A stretch of DNA of 41,484 nucleotides from Bacteroidales bacterium (GCA_024400305.1 JAKSMX010000025.1:1-41484), one strand, 5' to 3'. Positions 1 through 8,140 are shown, counted from the stretch's first letter. Program-made: numbers and translations. The notes: generated from the sequence alone by a model not told the origin.

Positions 1-5
1 AAAGA

Positions 6-50
6 TAAAAAAAAATAATGCCAGACTTTTATTAATCCGACATTATTTTT
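6..50 (-). terminator. Intrinsic terminator of the exported repeat-protein gene
   Basis: A perfect 10-bp inverted repeat (11-20 with 41-50) lies just past the stop codon at 68. Read on the minus strand, the hairpin runs straight into a T tract. This is the form of a rho-independent terminator ending the sigma-factor operon. Confidence 0.65.
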
Positions 51-67
51 CAAGGTATGAAAAATGA

Positions 68-1108
68 CTATTCAATTCTGAAATCGCCGTATTCGAGCTC
101 GGCCTTGATGCTTCCAGCGCCGCCGTCACCGTGTTTCCCGGCGATGCGTCCTTCCGAAATCTTGCCGGCGTTTGTACCCATGACATCACCGCAGATGATG
201 TCGCCGTAAGTCGCCCTGACATCATATTTGAACACCGAACCCTCATTGACATTCAACTTGACATCCGAATACCGACCCTTGATGTAAACGTCAGGCTTCT
301 TCGCGCTGACGGTGGCTGTGAGCGGGGAATACTTTGCGTCAACATTCAATTTCTGTGTCATATTGGCGATTTTCATATCTGAATATCTGTTCTTCGCTTT
401 GACATCATTGGCATTCTCAATCCTGATGTCTGAATATTCGTTTTCAAAGACACCTTTTACAACCTCTGTTGAGGTGAAATCGCTGTATTCGATGTCGGCA
501 TCGACCGACTCGGCCTTGTTGATCTTGGCGTTGCCGTACTTCATTTCAAGTTTGAGACTTTTAGCGTAGGTGACGTTTATGTCGCTGTACTTGGCATCTA
601 TCTCATTGTCTGCCATCAGGTTGTTGGCTGTGATGCTGCCATATCTGACATCGGCCTTGAAATCCTTCTCGACGTTGTCAACGACGATGGCGCCGTATTT
701 CGTCTCCAAGTCCATCTTCACGTCGGCCGGCACGCTGATGTGGAATTTCACCGAGACAGAGCCGTCGAACTTGCTGCTGGCGTGTTTGTCGGTGGTCTTG
801 ACAATGACTTTGTTACCTTCTTGTTTGAACTCAACGGAAATTGAATTGAATTTCTGCAACATCTGTTTTTCCTTGTTGCTTCTCACCGAAACTTTAACCT
901 CGAAAGATATCTGCGGCTGATCCCATGTCGTGATGATGTAATCGCTGTAAACGCCTTCCATCTCAAGCTCGCAATTCGGCTGGACATCATAGGCCTTGTC
1001 GATTTTTCTTTCTTGACTGTACTTGTAATTCTTGTCATCGCCTCCGTAATTCGCGAGACACCATGTTGCTGTAAAACAACACATTAATGCTAAAAATAAT
1101 TTTTTCAT
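68..1108 (-). CDS. Exported DUF4097-like repeat protein
   Basis: A 346-residue protein starting at the MKK methionine (1108); an in-frame ATG two codons upstream is possible. Residues 1 to about 20 form a signal peptide with a hydrophobic core ending near W-C-L-A. The rest is a regular solenoid-like series: a Tyr-Ser-Asp or Tyr-Gly-(Asp/Ala/Ser) motif returns about every 20 residues, roughly a dozen times (YSDY, YGAI, YGSI, YSDI, YGNA, YSDF, YSDI, YSDM, YSPL, YSDV, YGDI, YGDF), alternating with short hydrophobic strands. This fits the DUF4097 / head-GIN-like beta-solenoid families common in Bacteroidota. It lies downstream of an ECF sigma factor and a single-pass membrane protein, a frequent Bacteroidota arrangement, so it is probably the envelope output of that unit. 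Its biochemical role is unknown. Confidence 0.75.
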   Translation of the reverse strand: MKKLFLALMCCFTATWCLANYGGDDKNYKYSQERKIDKAYDVQPNCELEMEGVYSDYIITTWDQPQISFEVKVSVRSNKEKQMLQKFNSISVEFKQEGNKVIVKTTDKHASSKFDGSVSVKFHISVPADVKMDLETKYGAIVVDNVEKDFKADVRYGSITANNLMADNEIDAKYSDINVTYAKSLKLEMKYGNAKINKAESVDADIEYSDFTSTEVVKGVFENEYSDIRIENANDVKAKNRYSDMKIANMTQKLNVDAKYSPLTATVSAKKPDVYIKGRYSDVKLNVNEGSVFKYDVRATYGDIICGDVMGTNAGKISEGRIAGKHGDGGAGSIKAELEYGDFRIE

Positions 1109-1143
1109 ATACATAATTGTTAAAAATTAATTTCAATTCATTT

Positions 1144-1204
1144 TTCTACGGATATGGAACCGCTACGCTTCTACGGATATGGAACCGCTACGCGGTTCTC
1201 TCAT
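1144..1204. repeat. Short hairpin repeat, two units
   Basis: Two adjacent copies of a 25-bp unit (1144-1168 and 1169-1193). The second continues into a perfect 7-bp stem with a 3-base loop (GAACCGC-TAC-GCGGTTC, 1182-1198). It lies between the single-pass membrane protein gene and the exported repeat-protein gene. The same element returns at 1764-1799, which makes it a small dispersed palindromic repeat. Confidence 0.7.
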
Positions 1205-1207
1205 CTT

Positions 1208-1732
1208 TTATCTCTTCACGTTCTCCGAAATCCTTTCTATCGTTTTAATGCGGTTGTCGTAGATTTGTTCAACAATCGCCATTTGTTTTTCCTCCGGCAA
1301 CGGGGCTATTTCCGTGAAGACATCCCCCATATCAACCAGATTGTCAATCACCTTTGTGATTTTCACGCGCGTTGTATCATCGACGTCAGCCATCACATCT
1401 TCAAGACTTTCTATCGCCTCGTCAACTTTCCGGTCGTAGAAATGTCTCAATTCAACGACCTGGCTGCCTGCCATCTTAGGAATCATTTCCGTGACGTTTT
1501 TCCCGAAACCGAATCCCGAGATGACAACGGCGATGGTGACAACCGCAGCTGCCGCCACCGAATACCATATCGTCAACAGCGACTCCGTCCTGCCGGAACG
1601 TTCACGATATTCGTTTTCCATGACAATGCCTGAATTTCGCAACATTCTCAAAAACCGCTCGCGATGACCTTCCGGCAACGCATTGCCGCAAAAATCCAAT
1701 CTGTTTTCATTTATAAAATCTTCAATGTTCAT
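1208..1732 (-). CDS. Single-pass membrane protein, putative anti-sigma factor
   Basis: A 174-residue protein with a soluble N-terminal part (about 1-50, containing ENRLDFCG and GHRERFLRML), one strong transmembrane helix near residues 53-75 (WYSVAAAAVVTIAVVISG), and a charged, helical C-terminal part about 100 residues long. It starts about 60 bases after the ECF sigma-factor stop on the same strand. That position and topology suggest an anti-sigma or co-regulated envelope sensor. I see no zinc-finger anti-sigma motif or FecR domain, so this role rests on context. The gene is bracketed on both sides by the same hairpin repeat. Confidence 0.6.
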   Translation of the reverse strand: MNIEDFINENRLDFCGNALPEGHRERFLRMLRNSGIVMENEYRERSGRTESLLTIWYSVAAAAVVTIAVVISGFGFGKNVTEMIPKMAGSQVVELRHFYDRKVDEAIESLEDVMADVDDTTRVKITKVIDNLVDMGDVFTEIAPLPEEKQMAIVEQIYDNRIKTIERISENVKR

Positions 1733-1763
1733 AAAACATTCATAATATTCATAACATTTTCTT

Positions 1764-1799
1764 TTCTACGGATGTGGAACCGCTACGCGGTTCTCTCAT
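1764..1799. repeat. Third copy of the hairpin repeat, overlapping the sigma-factor stop
   Basis: The sequence matches the 1169-1204 copy except for one base (gatgtgg against gatatgg). It includes the same 7-bp stem (1777-1783 with 1787-1793). The right end of the repeat, shared with the first site, supplies the TGA stop codon of the sigma-factor gene (1796-1798). Confidence 0.7.
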
Positions 1800-2329
1800 T
1801 CATAGACCTTCAACTCCGATTTCAGCTTCGCGATTCCCCTTGCGTATTGCGACCTAACCGACGACTCGTTGATTCCAAGCACTCTTGCAATCTCCTCGTA
1901 TTCCATATCCTCCAGAAGACGAAGCGTTATCACTATCCTGTAACCTTCCGGCAGACTTTCGATGACCTTTTTGATCTGCTCGACGGAATACAACTCGTCA
2001 TCGTCGTATTTCACAAATTCGATTTCCTTAAATTCCTCGACATCAATGCGCGACGGCATCCTGCTCTCCCTGCGGTATCTGTCGATGCTTTTGTTGACCG
2101 CAATCTTCTTCACCCACGCGATAAAACTCGCCTCCGTCCCTTCAAAGCTGCCGAGCAGCGAAAACGCCGTCATAATGGCATCTTGCATGATTTCCTCCGC
2201 GTCATTCCTGTCCGACACTATATTGTAACTTGCGTTGAAAGCGGCTTTGCAGCAGATGTCGTAGAGCCTCATCAGAGCCTGTTCGTTCCACTTTCGCGCA
2301 CTTTCCAATATCGTGTCAAACATCGTCAT
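1796..2329 (-). CDS. ECF-type RNA polymerase sigma factor
   Basis: A 177-residue sigma-70 family protein of extracytoplasmic-function size. Region 2 spans about residues 20-90, with the DAEEIMQDAIMTAF core helix typical of region 2.2 and the following W-V-K-K-I-A-V-N-K-S-I-D promoter-melting segment. Region 4 spans about 115-172, with LPEGYR and the helix-turn-helix EIARVLGINESSVRSQ ending in a KLK tail. It directs RNA polymerase to an alternative promoter set. The downstream membrane protein and exported repeat protein are likely its partners or targets. An alternative start is the Met two codons in. No TAnnTTTG box was found just upstream, so it may be autoregulated. The last codons lie in a dispersed hairpin repeat. 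Confidence 0.9.
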   Translation of the reverse strand: MTMFDTILESARKWNEQALMRLYDICCKAAFNASYNIVSDRNDAEEIMQDAIMTAFSLLGSFEGTEASFIAWVKKIAVNKSIDRYRRESRMPSRIDVEEFKEIEFVKYDDDELYSVEQIKKVIESLPEGYRIVITLRLLEDMEYEEIARVLGINESSVRSQYARGIAKLKSELKVYE

Positions 2330-2389
2330 TCTTTATATTTCAAATCGTTTAAACGTATCAAAAGACGATTTGCTGCACGGAAATGAAAA

Positions 2390-3067
2390 TTATTCGTTTT
2401 CACGTGCGAACAACGCCGACCTGTTCAGGAAAGAGTTGAAGTCGTAACACGAGCGGAACTCCTCCAAAACCCACTCAATCAAGTTGTTAGAATATAAAAT
2501 ATCGACGGGGATGGGCTGCGACAGGCAATAATCCTTCAGCTTCAAAAATCTCCCGTAAGGATGGTCCGCGGGGAAGTCCTTCGGCACGTTTTTCAACGAC
2601 TTCGACTCGTCGAGCGTGAAATTCTTCGCTTTTTTCAGAGCCTTTTCAAAATCAGCACCATATATATTAATGTCTTCGCGTACGCTTTTCGTGACGGCCG
2701 GCTCGCACTGATACATGCCCGGATAAAGCCCGTGCTGGCCGAGATATTCCGCGCCGCGGCCCTCAACATGGAAATAATAACCCGCGAGACCTGATTTCTT
2801 ACCCTGCGGACAGACGAAAACGCCGAAATGACGCTTGTAAGGGCTTTTGTCGGGCGAGAAACGCGTGTCACGGTAGAAACGGTAGGTGCAGTCTTTCAAA
2901 GTCAGGCCTTTGGTCAAGTCGTCGAATTTCTGGATGCCGAGGATGATCTGTTCGGCGATCTCATTGAATTTCGCCTGAACGTCAAGATATTGCTGTTTGT
3001 GTTCCATGAACCACGGACGGTTGTTGTTGACCACTATCTGATTTAGGAACTCAATTATTTCTTCCAT
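2390..3067 (-). CDS. DUF2461 / TIGR02453 family protein
   Basis: A 225-residue protein matching the DUF2461 family along its length. It has an N-terminal N-N-R-x-W-F motif (about 15-20), a helical middle, the conserved Y-R-x-x-R-D-x-R-F-S-x-D-K-x-P-Y-K segment (about 62-78), and the G-Y-Y-F-H-V block followed by G-x-Y near 97-118. Members are conserved cytoplasmic proteins whose biochemical role is unknown. The start is 22 bases from a TAATTTTG box on the minus strand (3089-3096), and the gene is divergent from the membrane phosphotransferase gene. It seems to be a single-gene unit. Confidence 0.85.
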   Translation of the reverse strand: MEEIIEFLNQIVVNNNRPWFMEHKQQYLDVQAKFNEIAEQIILGIQKFDDLTKGLTLKDCTYRFYRDTRFSPDKSPYKRHFGVFVCPQGKKSGLAGYYFHVEGRGAEYLGQHGLYPGMYQCEPAVTKSVREDINIYGADFEKALKKAKNFTLDESKSLKNVPKDFPADHPYGRFLKLKDYCLSQPIPVDILYSNNLIEWVLEEFRSCYDFNSFLNRSALFARENE

Positions 3068-3088
3068 TTTACAAATTTTTAATCAGTG

Positions 3089-3096
3089 CAAAATTA
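3089..3096 (-). promoter_or_regulatory. -7 box of the DUF2461 gene
   Basis: TAATTTTG on the minus strand matches the Bacteroidetes TAnnTTTG element. The expected transcript start near 3082 leaves a leader of about 15 bases before the start at 3067. No clear -33 element was seen. Confidence 0.5.
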
Positions 3097-3105
3097 TAAA
3101 AAATG

Positions 3106-3113
3106 TAACTTTG
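3106..3113 (+). promoter_or_regulatory. -7 box of the membrane phosphotransferase gene
   Basis: TAACTTTG matches the TAnnTTTG element. The expected transcript start near 3120 places the first usable start codon at 3128 and excludes the upstream in-frame ATG at 3086, which would lie before the promoter. Confidence 0.6.
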
Positions 3114-3127
3114 CAAAAATTTTTAAA

Positions 3128-5068
3128 ATGAAAAAATTACCGGTACACGTCAGACTGACGATCAGACTTTATCTGCTGCTCCTCGTGATATATTTTTGTT
3201 TCAGGCTGACCTTGTTCTTTTTGAATATCAGCCGTTTAGGTGACGGAACATTTTCGGAGACAATCCAGGCGTTCATAATGGGCGTCCGTTTCGATGTCGC
3301 CACAATCGGTTTCGCCATCGCCATCCCGACCGTCGCGCTGTCGGTTTTCGCATTTTTAGGCAGGAAAAGCCGCCTTTTTGAAAAGACATACACGATTATC
3401 CTGACCGTGATTTTCACGCTCACCTTCTTCACCTGCTCGGCCGACATCCCCTATTTCAACCAGTTTTTCGACAGGTTCAACTACGGCGCGTTCGAGTGGA
3501 TCAACACCGGCGACGCGGGCTTTGTCTTCAAGATGATTTTTCAGGAGCCGACCTATTTCCTCATGCTGATTCCAGTGGCGGCGGCGGGTTTCGTGTTCTA
3601 TTATTTCACAAACAGAATGTTCAAGAACTCAACAGGCTGGGAATCAAGGAAATATGCCCCGTATTCGATTTACACGATTCTGCTTTGGGGATTGATTTTC
3701 ATCGGGATGAGAGGCCGTCTCAACGAGAAATCGCCGATGATGGTGGGCACGGCGTATTTCTGCAACAACGCGCTGCTCAACCAGTTAGGGCTGAACCCGA
3801 ACTACACTCTCGCCCGGAGCTGGCTCGACACCTTGGACGAAGACAACAAGTCGGTGAGATTCATGCCCGACGAAGAAGCGATTTCAAACGTGAGCGAAGA
3901 CCTTGACTTGAAAAACGAGATTGAAGGCTACCCGTTGGCGAGAGAAGTCGTAACAGACGGAGAACCAAACAATTACAATGTCATTATCGTCATCATGGAA
4001 GGCATGAGCATCAACAAGACCGCTCACGGCGGCAACACCATGAACCTTACCCCTTTCCTCGACTCGCTGGCCGACAAGTCGCTGTTTTTCAGCAACCATT
4101 ACACTTCCGGAACCCACACCTACTGCGGAATCTACAGCACTTTGATGTCGTACCCTGTCGTCTTCAGGCAGCTTCCGTTCAAGCACACGCCGATTCTGCA
4201 ATACGACGGGATCGCCTCCGTCTTGCAGAAAAACGGATATTCCACGACATATTTCACCACACACGACAGCGAGTTTGACAACATCGGCGGTTTTCTCACC
4301 GAGAACGGCTTTGAGCGCATCGTCTCGCAGTCCGACTACCCGGCGCACGAGGTGAAGACGACGCTCGGCGTCCCCGATGACTTCATGTTCCGTTTCTCCA
4401 TCCCGATTATCAATGAGCTGGCCGGGCGCGGGAAACCGTTTTTCGTCACCATGCTCACCGCCTCCGATCACAGCCCGTTCTATCTTCCGGATTACTTCAC
4501 GCCGAGGAGCAGCGAGCTGAAATACCAGATGACCGAATACGCCGACTACTCGCTTGAGACGTTCATCACTATGGCGGCGCAGCAGAGCTGGTTCGACAAC
4601 ACACTCTTCGTCTTCGTCGCCGACCACGGCTCCGTCTTCGACTCGGAATATTCAATCGCGCTGAGCTACCTGCACGCACCGCTTCTGTTCTTCATGCCGT
4701 CGGAAATCCAACCTGAGACAAACGACGCCATCGCAAGCCAGATGGACATCTTCCCGACAATAATGGGCAGGCTGAACATCCCTTACACCAACAACACCTT
4801 CGGCATCGACCTTTTGAAAGAAAGCCGCGACTTCGCATATTTCATGGTTGACGACAAATACGGCATCATAAACGACGACTGGCTTTTTATCAACAAGCCT
4901 GCGGACGAACAAAAAGGATTGTTCAAATATCGGGGAAAAAACACCAAAAACTATATCCAAGAGTTTCCGGAACAAGCCGAAATGATGCAAAAATACGGCG
5001 AATCCAATTGGCAACTGTCTGATTATCTGTTAAATAAGAAAAAAACAAAAATTTTGCTTGACAAATAA
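3128..5068 (+). CDS. LTA-synthase/sulfatase-type membrane phosphotransferase
   Basis: A 646-residue protein of the alkaline-phosphatase superfamily, LTA synthase-like branch. The N-terminal part (about 1-210) holds five hydrophobic helices. The C-terminal part is an extracytoplasmic catalytic domain with VIIVIMEGMS near 290 (metal-ligand Glu), S-G-T-H-T-Y-C-G near 328 (likely Thr nucleophile), SDHSPF near 450, and VADHGSVFD near 500 (Asp/His metal ligands). Such enzymes move phosphoglycerol or phosphoethanolamine groups onto envelope lipids or glycans; Bacteroidota versions are often labelled sulfatases. The substrate cannot be read from sequence. The start at 3128 rather than 3086 was chosen because the -7 box lies between them. 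It is followed after 33 bases by tRNA-Gln, which has its own promoter. Confidence 0.85.
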   Translation: MKKLPVHVRLTIRLYLLLLVIYFCFRLTLFFLNISRLGDGTFSETIQAFIMGVRFDVATIGFAIAIPTVALSVFAFLGRKSRLFEKTYTIILTVIFTLTFFTCSADIPYFNQFFDRFNYGAFEWINTGDAGFVFKMIFQEPTYFLMLIPVAAAGFVFYYFTNRMFKNSTGWESRKYAPYSIYTILLWGLIFIGMRGRLNEKSPMMVGTAYFCNNALLNQLGLNPNYTLARSWLDTLDEDNKSVRFMPDEEAISNVSEDLDLKNEIEGYPLAREVVTDGEPNNYNVIIVIMEGMSINKTAHGGNTMNLTPFLDSLADKSLFFSNHYTSGTHTYCGIYSTLMSYPVVFRQLPFKHTPILQYDGIASVLQKNGYSTTYFTTHDSEFDNIGGFLTENGFERIVSQSDYPAHEVKTTLGVPDDFMFRFSIPIINELAGRGKPFFVTMLTASDHSPFYLPDYFTPRSSELKYQMTEYADYSLETFITMAAQQSWFDNTLFVFVADHGSVFDSEYSIALSYLHAPLLFFMPSEIQPETNDAIASQMDIFPTIMGRLNIPYTNNTFGIDLLKESRDFAYFMVDDKYGIINDDWLFINKPADEQKGLFKYRGKNTKNYIQEFPEQAEMMQKYGESNWQLSDYLLNKKKTKILLDK

Positions 5069-5078
5069 AAAAAAGTTG

Positions 5079-5086
5079 TACCTTTG
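5079..5086 (+). promoter_or_regulatory. -7 box of tRNA-Gln
   Basis: TACCTTTG fits TAnnTTTG and is the same variant found before tRNA-Asn. A CTTG about 18 bases upstream could serve as the -33 element. It lies between the phosphotransferase stop and the tRNA. Confidence 0.6.
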
Positions 5087-5101
5087 CAGCCGTAAAAACG
5101 A

Positions 5102-5174
5102 TGCCTAATGGTGTAATTGGCAACACGACTGACTCTGGATCAGTAAAGTCCAGGTTCGAACCCTGGTTAGGCAA
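5102..5174 (+). tRNA. tRNA-Gln (anticodon CTG)
   Basis: A full cloverleaf can be drawn: a 7-bp acceptor stem (TGCCTAA with TTAGGCA), D arm GTGT/ACAC, anticodon stem ACTGA/TCAGT around loop CTCTGGA with anticodon CTG, and T arm CCAGG-TTCGAAC-CCTGG. The U1-A72 first pair is a known glutamine tRNA trait. The discriminator is A, and CCA is not encoded. Confidence 0.95.
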
Positions 5175-5250
5175 CAAATTACGGCGAGTACCGGCTTGAC
5201 ATATAATCAGCCGGTATTTTTTATGTCCTTATGGCATTGGATTGAAAAAT

Positions 5251-6381
5251 TCATTTCCACTTCACCTTCAAGAAAATTCCGGAAAAGGCGGTGAAAACCA
5301 CATAAAACGGATAGACGAACTCCAATGGAAAGGCCCATTTCATGAGTTCCCGCCGGTTCATGAAATCGGTGATTTTCCTTAAAATCGGATAATCGACCAT
5401 GAATTTCATCAGCACGAAAAGCGCATAGACAAGGAAGAACGCCGGATGGAAGAAACCACCGGCGAAAAGTCCGAAGACGCTGAAGTTGAACATCAATACG
5501 ACAAGTGCCGTGACGATGATTTTCCAGCTTGTATAGACCTTTGTCTTTGATACCCAACGTCTCCGCTGACGGAAAAACGATTTCAGATCCGGCATTGATT
5601 GTGTTTTCACAATGGCGTCTTCATCCATCAGGAATTTTATGGAGCGGCTGCCGTAATGTTTTGAAAACCGCTCCATCAGGAAGATGTCGTCGCCGGAAGC
5701 GATGTTCATGTCGGTTCTGTATTGCTCAACTTCAAGTGCTGATTTTCGGTCGTAAGCCATGTTCGCGCCGTTGCACATCACCGGCATCCTGATGGCCGCC
5801 GCGCCTGCTGTAGATGCGATAAGACTCAGATGTTCAAGCACTTGTATCTTCTCGAAAAACGTCCCGCATGGCGAGAGAAGCACTGGCCCCAAAACCATCT
5901 TCAAATCGTTGGCGGTCATGAAGCCGACGGTTTTTTCAATCCATCTTGGCGGAAGCTCGCAGTCGGCGTCAGTGACCATGATAACTTCGTTTTCGGCGAG
6001 GTGCAACGCCTGCGCAACCGCCTGTTTCTTGCCGCAGCCTTCGGCTTTTACAAGTCGGATCCTCAAATCGGGATGGCGTTTTATAAATTCCAAAACGACT
6101 TCAAAAGTCAGGTCTGTTGAGTTGTCATCAACGATAATAATTTCAAAATTGTTTTTATCAAACGATTGATTTACAAGCGATTGGAGTGATTTTGAAATAC
6201 TTTTTTCTTCGTTTTTGGCGGCAATCAATATGGAAACTTTTTTGTCGGTTTTATCATTTCGGATGTTTTCATTTGAAGAAATATTGTAAATCCCGAAGGT
6301 GAACGCGCCGATGCACAGGATGTACAATCCGGAAAATATCAGGATGATGTTCATCAGAATATCTAATGTTTCTGGATTCAT
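5251..6381 (-). CDS. Membrane-bound family 2 glycosyltransferase
   Basis: A 376-residue GT2 enzyme. It has an N-terminal transmembrane helix (about 8-30), then a GT-A fold with VSILIAAKNE, the VDDNSTD nucleotide-binding motif (about 84-90), the T-D-A-D metal-binding motif near 140 followed by C-E-L-P-P-R-W, DDIFLMERF near 220-230, and the Q-R-R-R-W motif near 270. It ends with about three C-terminal helices. The layout resembles processive or membrane GT2 enzymes that use polyprenyl or sugar-nucleotide substrates; donor and acceptor are unknown. The start at 6381 is preferred to the in-frame ATG at 6453 because the -7 box (6406-6413) lies between them. It stands alone, outside the main polysaccharide operon. 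Confidence 0.85.
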   Translation of the reverse strand: MNPETLDILMNIILIFSGLYILCIGAFTFGIYNISSNENIRNDKTDKKVSILIAAKNEEKSISKSLQSLVNQSFDKNNFEIIIVDDNSTDLTFEVVLEFIKRHPDLRIRLVKAEGCGKKQAVAQALHLAENEVIMVTDADCELPPRWIEKTVGFMTANDLKMVLGPVLLSPCGTFFEKIQVLEHLSLIASTAGAAAIRMPVMCNGANMAYDRKSALEVEQYRTDMNIASGDDIFLMERFSKHYGSRSIKFLMDEDAIVKTQSMPDLKSFFRQRRRWVSKTKVYTSWKIIVTALVVLMFNFSVFGLFAGGFFHPAFFLVYALFVLMKFMVDYPILRKITDFMNRRELMKWAFPLEFVYPFYVVFTAFSGIFLKVKWK

Positions 6382-6405
6382 GATTTCTTTTTTAGATTTT
6401 TTTTG

Positions 6406-6413
6406 CAAAAATA
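6406..6413 (-). promoter_or_regulatory. -7 box of the GT2 gene
   Basis: TATTTTTG on the minus strand, with an expected transcript start near 6399, 18 bases before the chosen start codon at 6381. Confidence 0.55.
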
Positions 6414-6464
6414 TTAAAATTTCAAAAACGGATAAAAAATTTACGAACATCAAAAAAAGAATGT

Positions 6465-6472
6465 TACCTTTG
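6465..6472 (+). promoter_or_regulatory. -7 box of the lipoprotein gene
   Basis: TACCTTTG on the plus strand, with an expected transcript start near 6479 and a leader of about 45 bases before the ATG at 6524. It lies back to back with the GT2 promoter. Confidence 0.55.
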
Positions 6473-6523
6473 CAAATTGTTTGAAATCGAAAAAATTCTA
6501 ATAATCAAATAAAATTTACAAAA

Positions 6524-7051
6524 ATGAAGAAGTATTTATTTATCATTCTCGGCATTGCATTGGCGATTGTGTCATGCAAAAAGAATTCAGATGATCCGAC
6601 CTCGCAGCCGATTGACAATTGGGTCGGCAGTTATGACGGCGTTGTTGATGCAAAAGGCACCATTTCCAGCGAACCTATCAGTTTCATCTCAGACACGCTT
6701 TTTGACAGGACAATCGACGTGCCAATGACAGTCAGGAAGTTGTCATCTCAAAGGGCTCTTGTGACGATGAAATACGGCTTGGTGCCGATTCCGTTTAATG
6801 CTGTCATTGACGGCAACACGGCCAGCCTCGATGACTACGAACTCGTCCCGACCATCGACATTCCGATTGTTGTCGGCGGCATAGTATGCAACATCAATGG
6901 CATCAAATTCAGCAAGATGATACTCAATTATGACAACGGTGTCGTCACCGGCAACGGAAAAGCAGTCGTCACGGCGGAGTCAACGCTGCTTGGAGGTCTG
7001 GCAAAGGTCAATCTGACTTTGGATCTTACTCCGAATTTCACAAAGAAATAA
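6524..7051 (+). CDS. Small lipoprotein of unknown function
   Basis: A 175-residue protein with a type II signal peptide: MKK, a hydrophobic core, and a lipobox-like A-I-V-S-C with the acylated Cys at residue 18. The mature part begins K-K-N-S-D-D. An acidic cluster just after the Cys is reminiscent of the surface-export signal of Bacteroidota lipoproteins (inference). The remainder (about 35-175) is rich in beta strand with alternating hydrophobic residues, compatible with a small beta-barrel or calycin-like fold, but I recognise no family. The gene is monocistronic, with its own promoter and a strong terminator. Confidence 0.75.
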   Translation: MKKYLFIILGIALAIVSCKKNSDDPTSQPIDNWVGSYDGVVDAKGTISSEPISFISDTLFDRTIDVPMTVRKLSSQRALVTMKYGLVPIPFNAVIDGNTASLDDYELVPTIDIPIVVGGIVCNINGIKFSKMILNYDNGVVTGNGKAVVTAESTLLGGLAKVNLTLDLTPNFTKK

Positions 7052-7071
7052 AGAACCTAATTGATTGTAAA

Positions 7072-8118
7072 TCAAGATTGAGCGCAGGATTCGGAAGTGT
7101 CCTGCGCTTTTTTGTCTTCCGGGTTATAGCTTCTTCTCAAAAATTTCAGTTTGTTGATGAAAAACAATCCGATGATGGCAGGGATGGCAAGGTTGTAAAG
7201 CCATAAAACCGTGCTTGCCGAGAAGACCATCATGCTCCATGAACTGCTTATCGCATTGATTGCCAGCCATTTCTCGAAGACGACGACGCAAACCGAGCCT
7301 CTTACTGCGATTTCGGTGATTGTGATGAACGGTATCACTGTCATCACGAGATATGTCATCATGATTGGAATCATCGCGCTGGAGTAGGAGAGAGGCACGC
7401 CGAACGCCCGGATGAGAATGACGAACTGAAACGAATATACCAGATATTTCGCAATGGCGAGCAATAGGATGATTAACAGTTCTTTACGTGAGAATCTTTC
7501 AAATACATACATGTAACTTTCTGTTTTGTTTCGCCATTTTTCCGGGACGAAAACCTGAAGGTATTTGAATATCTTGATGTTGAAGAACAAAAACAGCAGA
7601 AATGCCGTCATCGCAATTGCGCCGAGAAAGACGAGCCATTTGAGTTTTCCGGCGAAAAACACGCAGGCGAAACATCCGAGGCTCACGGTGACAATCATTT
7701 GCGCGATGTTGCCGGCGAAGGTGAGCATCGCCGCCTTGACACGGTTGCCTTTCTCCATGATGAAAATGCGTCCGAGGAAGTCGCCGGTTCTGTTCGGGAA
7801 GAACATTCCGGCGGTGATGCCGGTGAAAATCGCCGTGAACGCTTTCCTGAACGGCACGTCTTCGACAGGTAGGACGGATCTCTTCCACTTTAATGCTTCA
7901 AACGCAATGTTTACCGGAAGCAAAAACAAAGCAACCGTCATTAGAAAAATCGTTTTCAACGACGAAAGTGAATCTTTGATGCCGCGCCACATCTCCGCAA
8001 TGTCTTGATTTTCAATGATTTTGATGTATAAAATCCAACATCCGGCAATCACGATGATAATTTTGATTGCCGTTTCAGCAATTTTAAGTAATTTTGCCCT
8101 GTCGAATTTTTCACTCAT
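7072..8118 (-). CDS. Flippase-like integral membrane protein (LPG synthase TM/UPF0104 type)
   Basis: A 348-residue polytopic protein with about eight hydrophobic segments. It fits the lysylphosphatidylglycerol synthetase transmembrane / AglD-like / UPF0104 family: an early F-E-A-L-K-W motif after the second helix, the conserved G-x-F-F-P-N-R-x-G-D-x-x-G-R segment (about residues 100-115), and a late T-x-x-P-x-x-x-x-T-E-I-A-x-R-G pattern typical of the family. Members are implicated in lipid or lipid-linked sugar flipping; the substrate is unknown. The start at 8118 is preferred to the ORF start at 8184, which would run through the ruvC start region. The last dozen codons contain the terminator of the convergent lipoprotein gene. 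Confidence 0.8.
   Translation of the reverse strand: MSEKFDRAKLLKIAETAIKIIIVIAGCWILYIKIIENQDIAEMWRGIKDSLSSLKTIFLMTVALFLLPVNIAFEALKWKRSVLPVEDVPFRKAFTAIFTGITAGMFFPNRTGDFLGRIFIMEKGNRVKAAMLTFAGNIAQMIVTVSLGCFACVFFAGKLKWLVFLGAIAMTAFLLFLFFNIKIFKYLQVFVPEKWRNKTESYMYVFERFSRKELLIILLLAIAKYLVYSFQFVILIRAFGVPLSYSSAMIPIMMTYLVMTVIPFITITEIAVRGSVCVVVFEKWLAINAISSSWSMMVFSASTVLWLYNLAIPAIIGLFFINKLKFLRRSYNPEDKKAQDTSESCAQS
7081..7113 (+). terminator. Intrinsic terminator of the lipoprotein gene, inside the convergent gene
   Basis: A 9-bp stem (7081-7089 with 7100-7108), a 10-base loop and six T residues on the plus strand. The hairpin lies wholly inside the 3' coding end of the flippase-like gene, whose stop is at 7072, so its last codons (K-A-Q-D-T-S-E-S-C-A-Q-S) double as the terminator. 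Confidence 0.8.
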
Positions 8119-8124
8119 AATCTG

Positions 8125-8132
8125 CAAAAATA
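8125..8132 (-). promoter_or_regulatory. -7 box of the flippase-like gene
   Basis: TATTTTTG on the minus strand, only 7 bases before the start codon at 8118. If active, the transcript would be leaderless or nearly so. The box also lies within 10 bases of the divergent ruvC start. Confidence 0.4.
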
Positions 8133-8140
8133 AATAAATT

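Noticed and set aside
3884-4627. A 247-codon open frame antisense to the membrane phosphotransferase gene
   Set aside because: It covers the catalytic region of a clear family member on the other strand and shows no motifs of its own.
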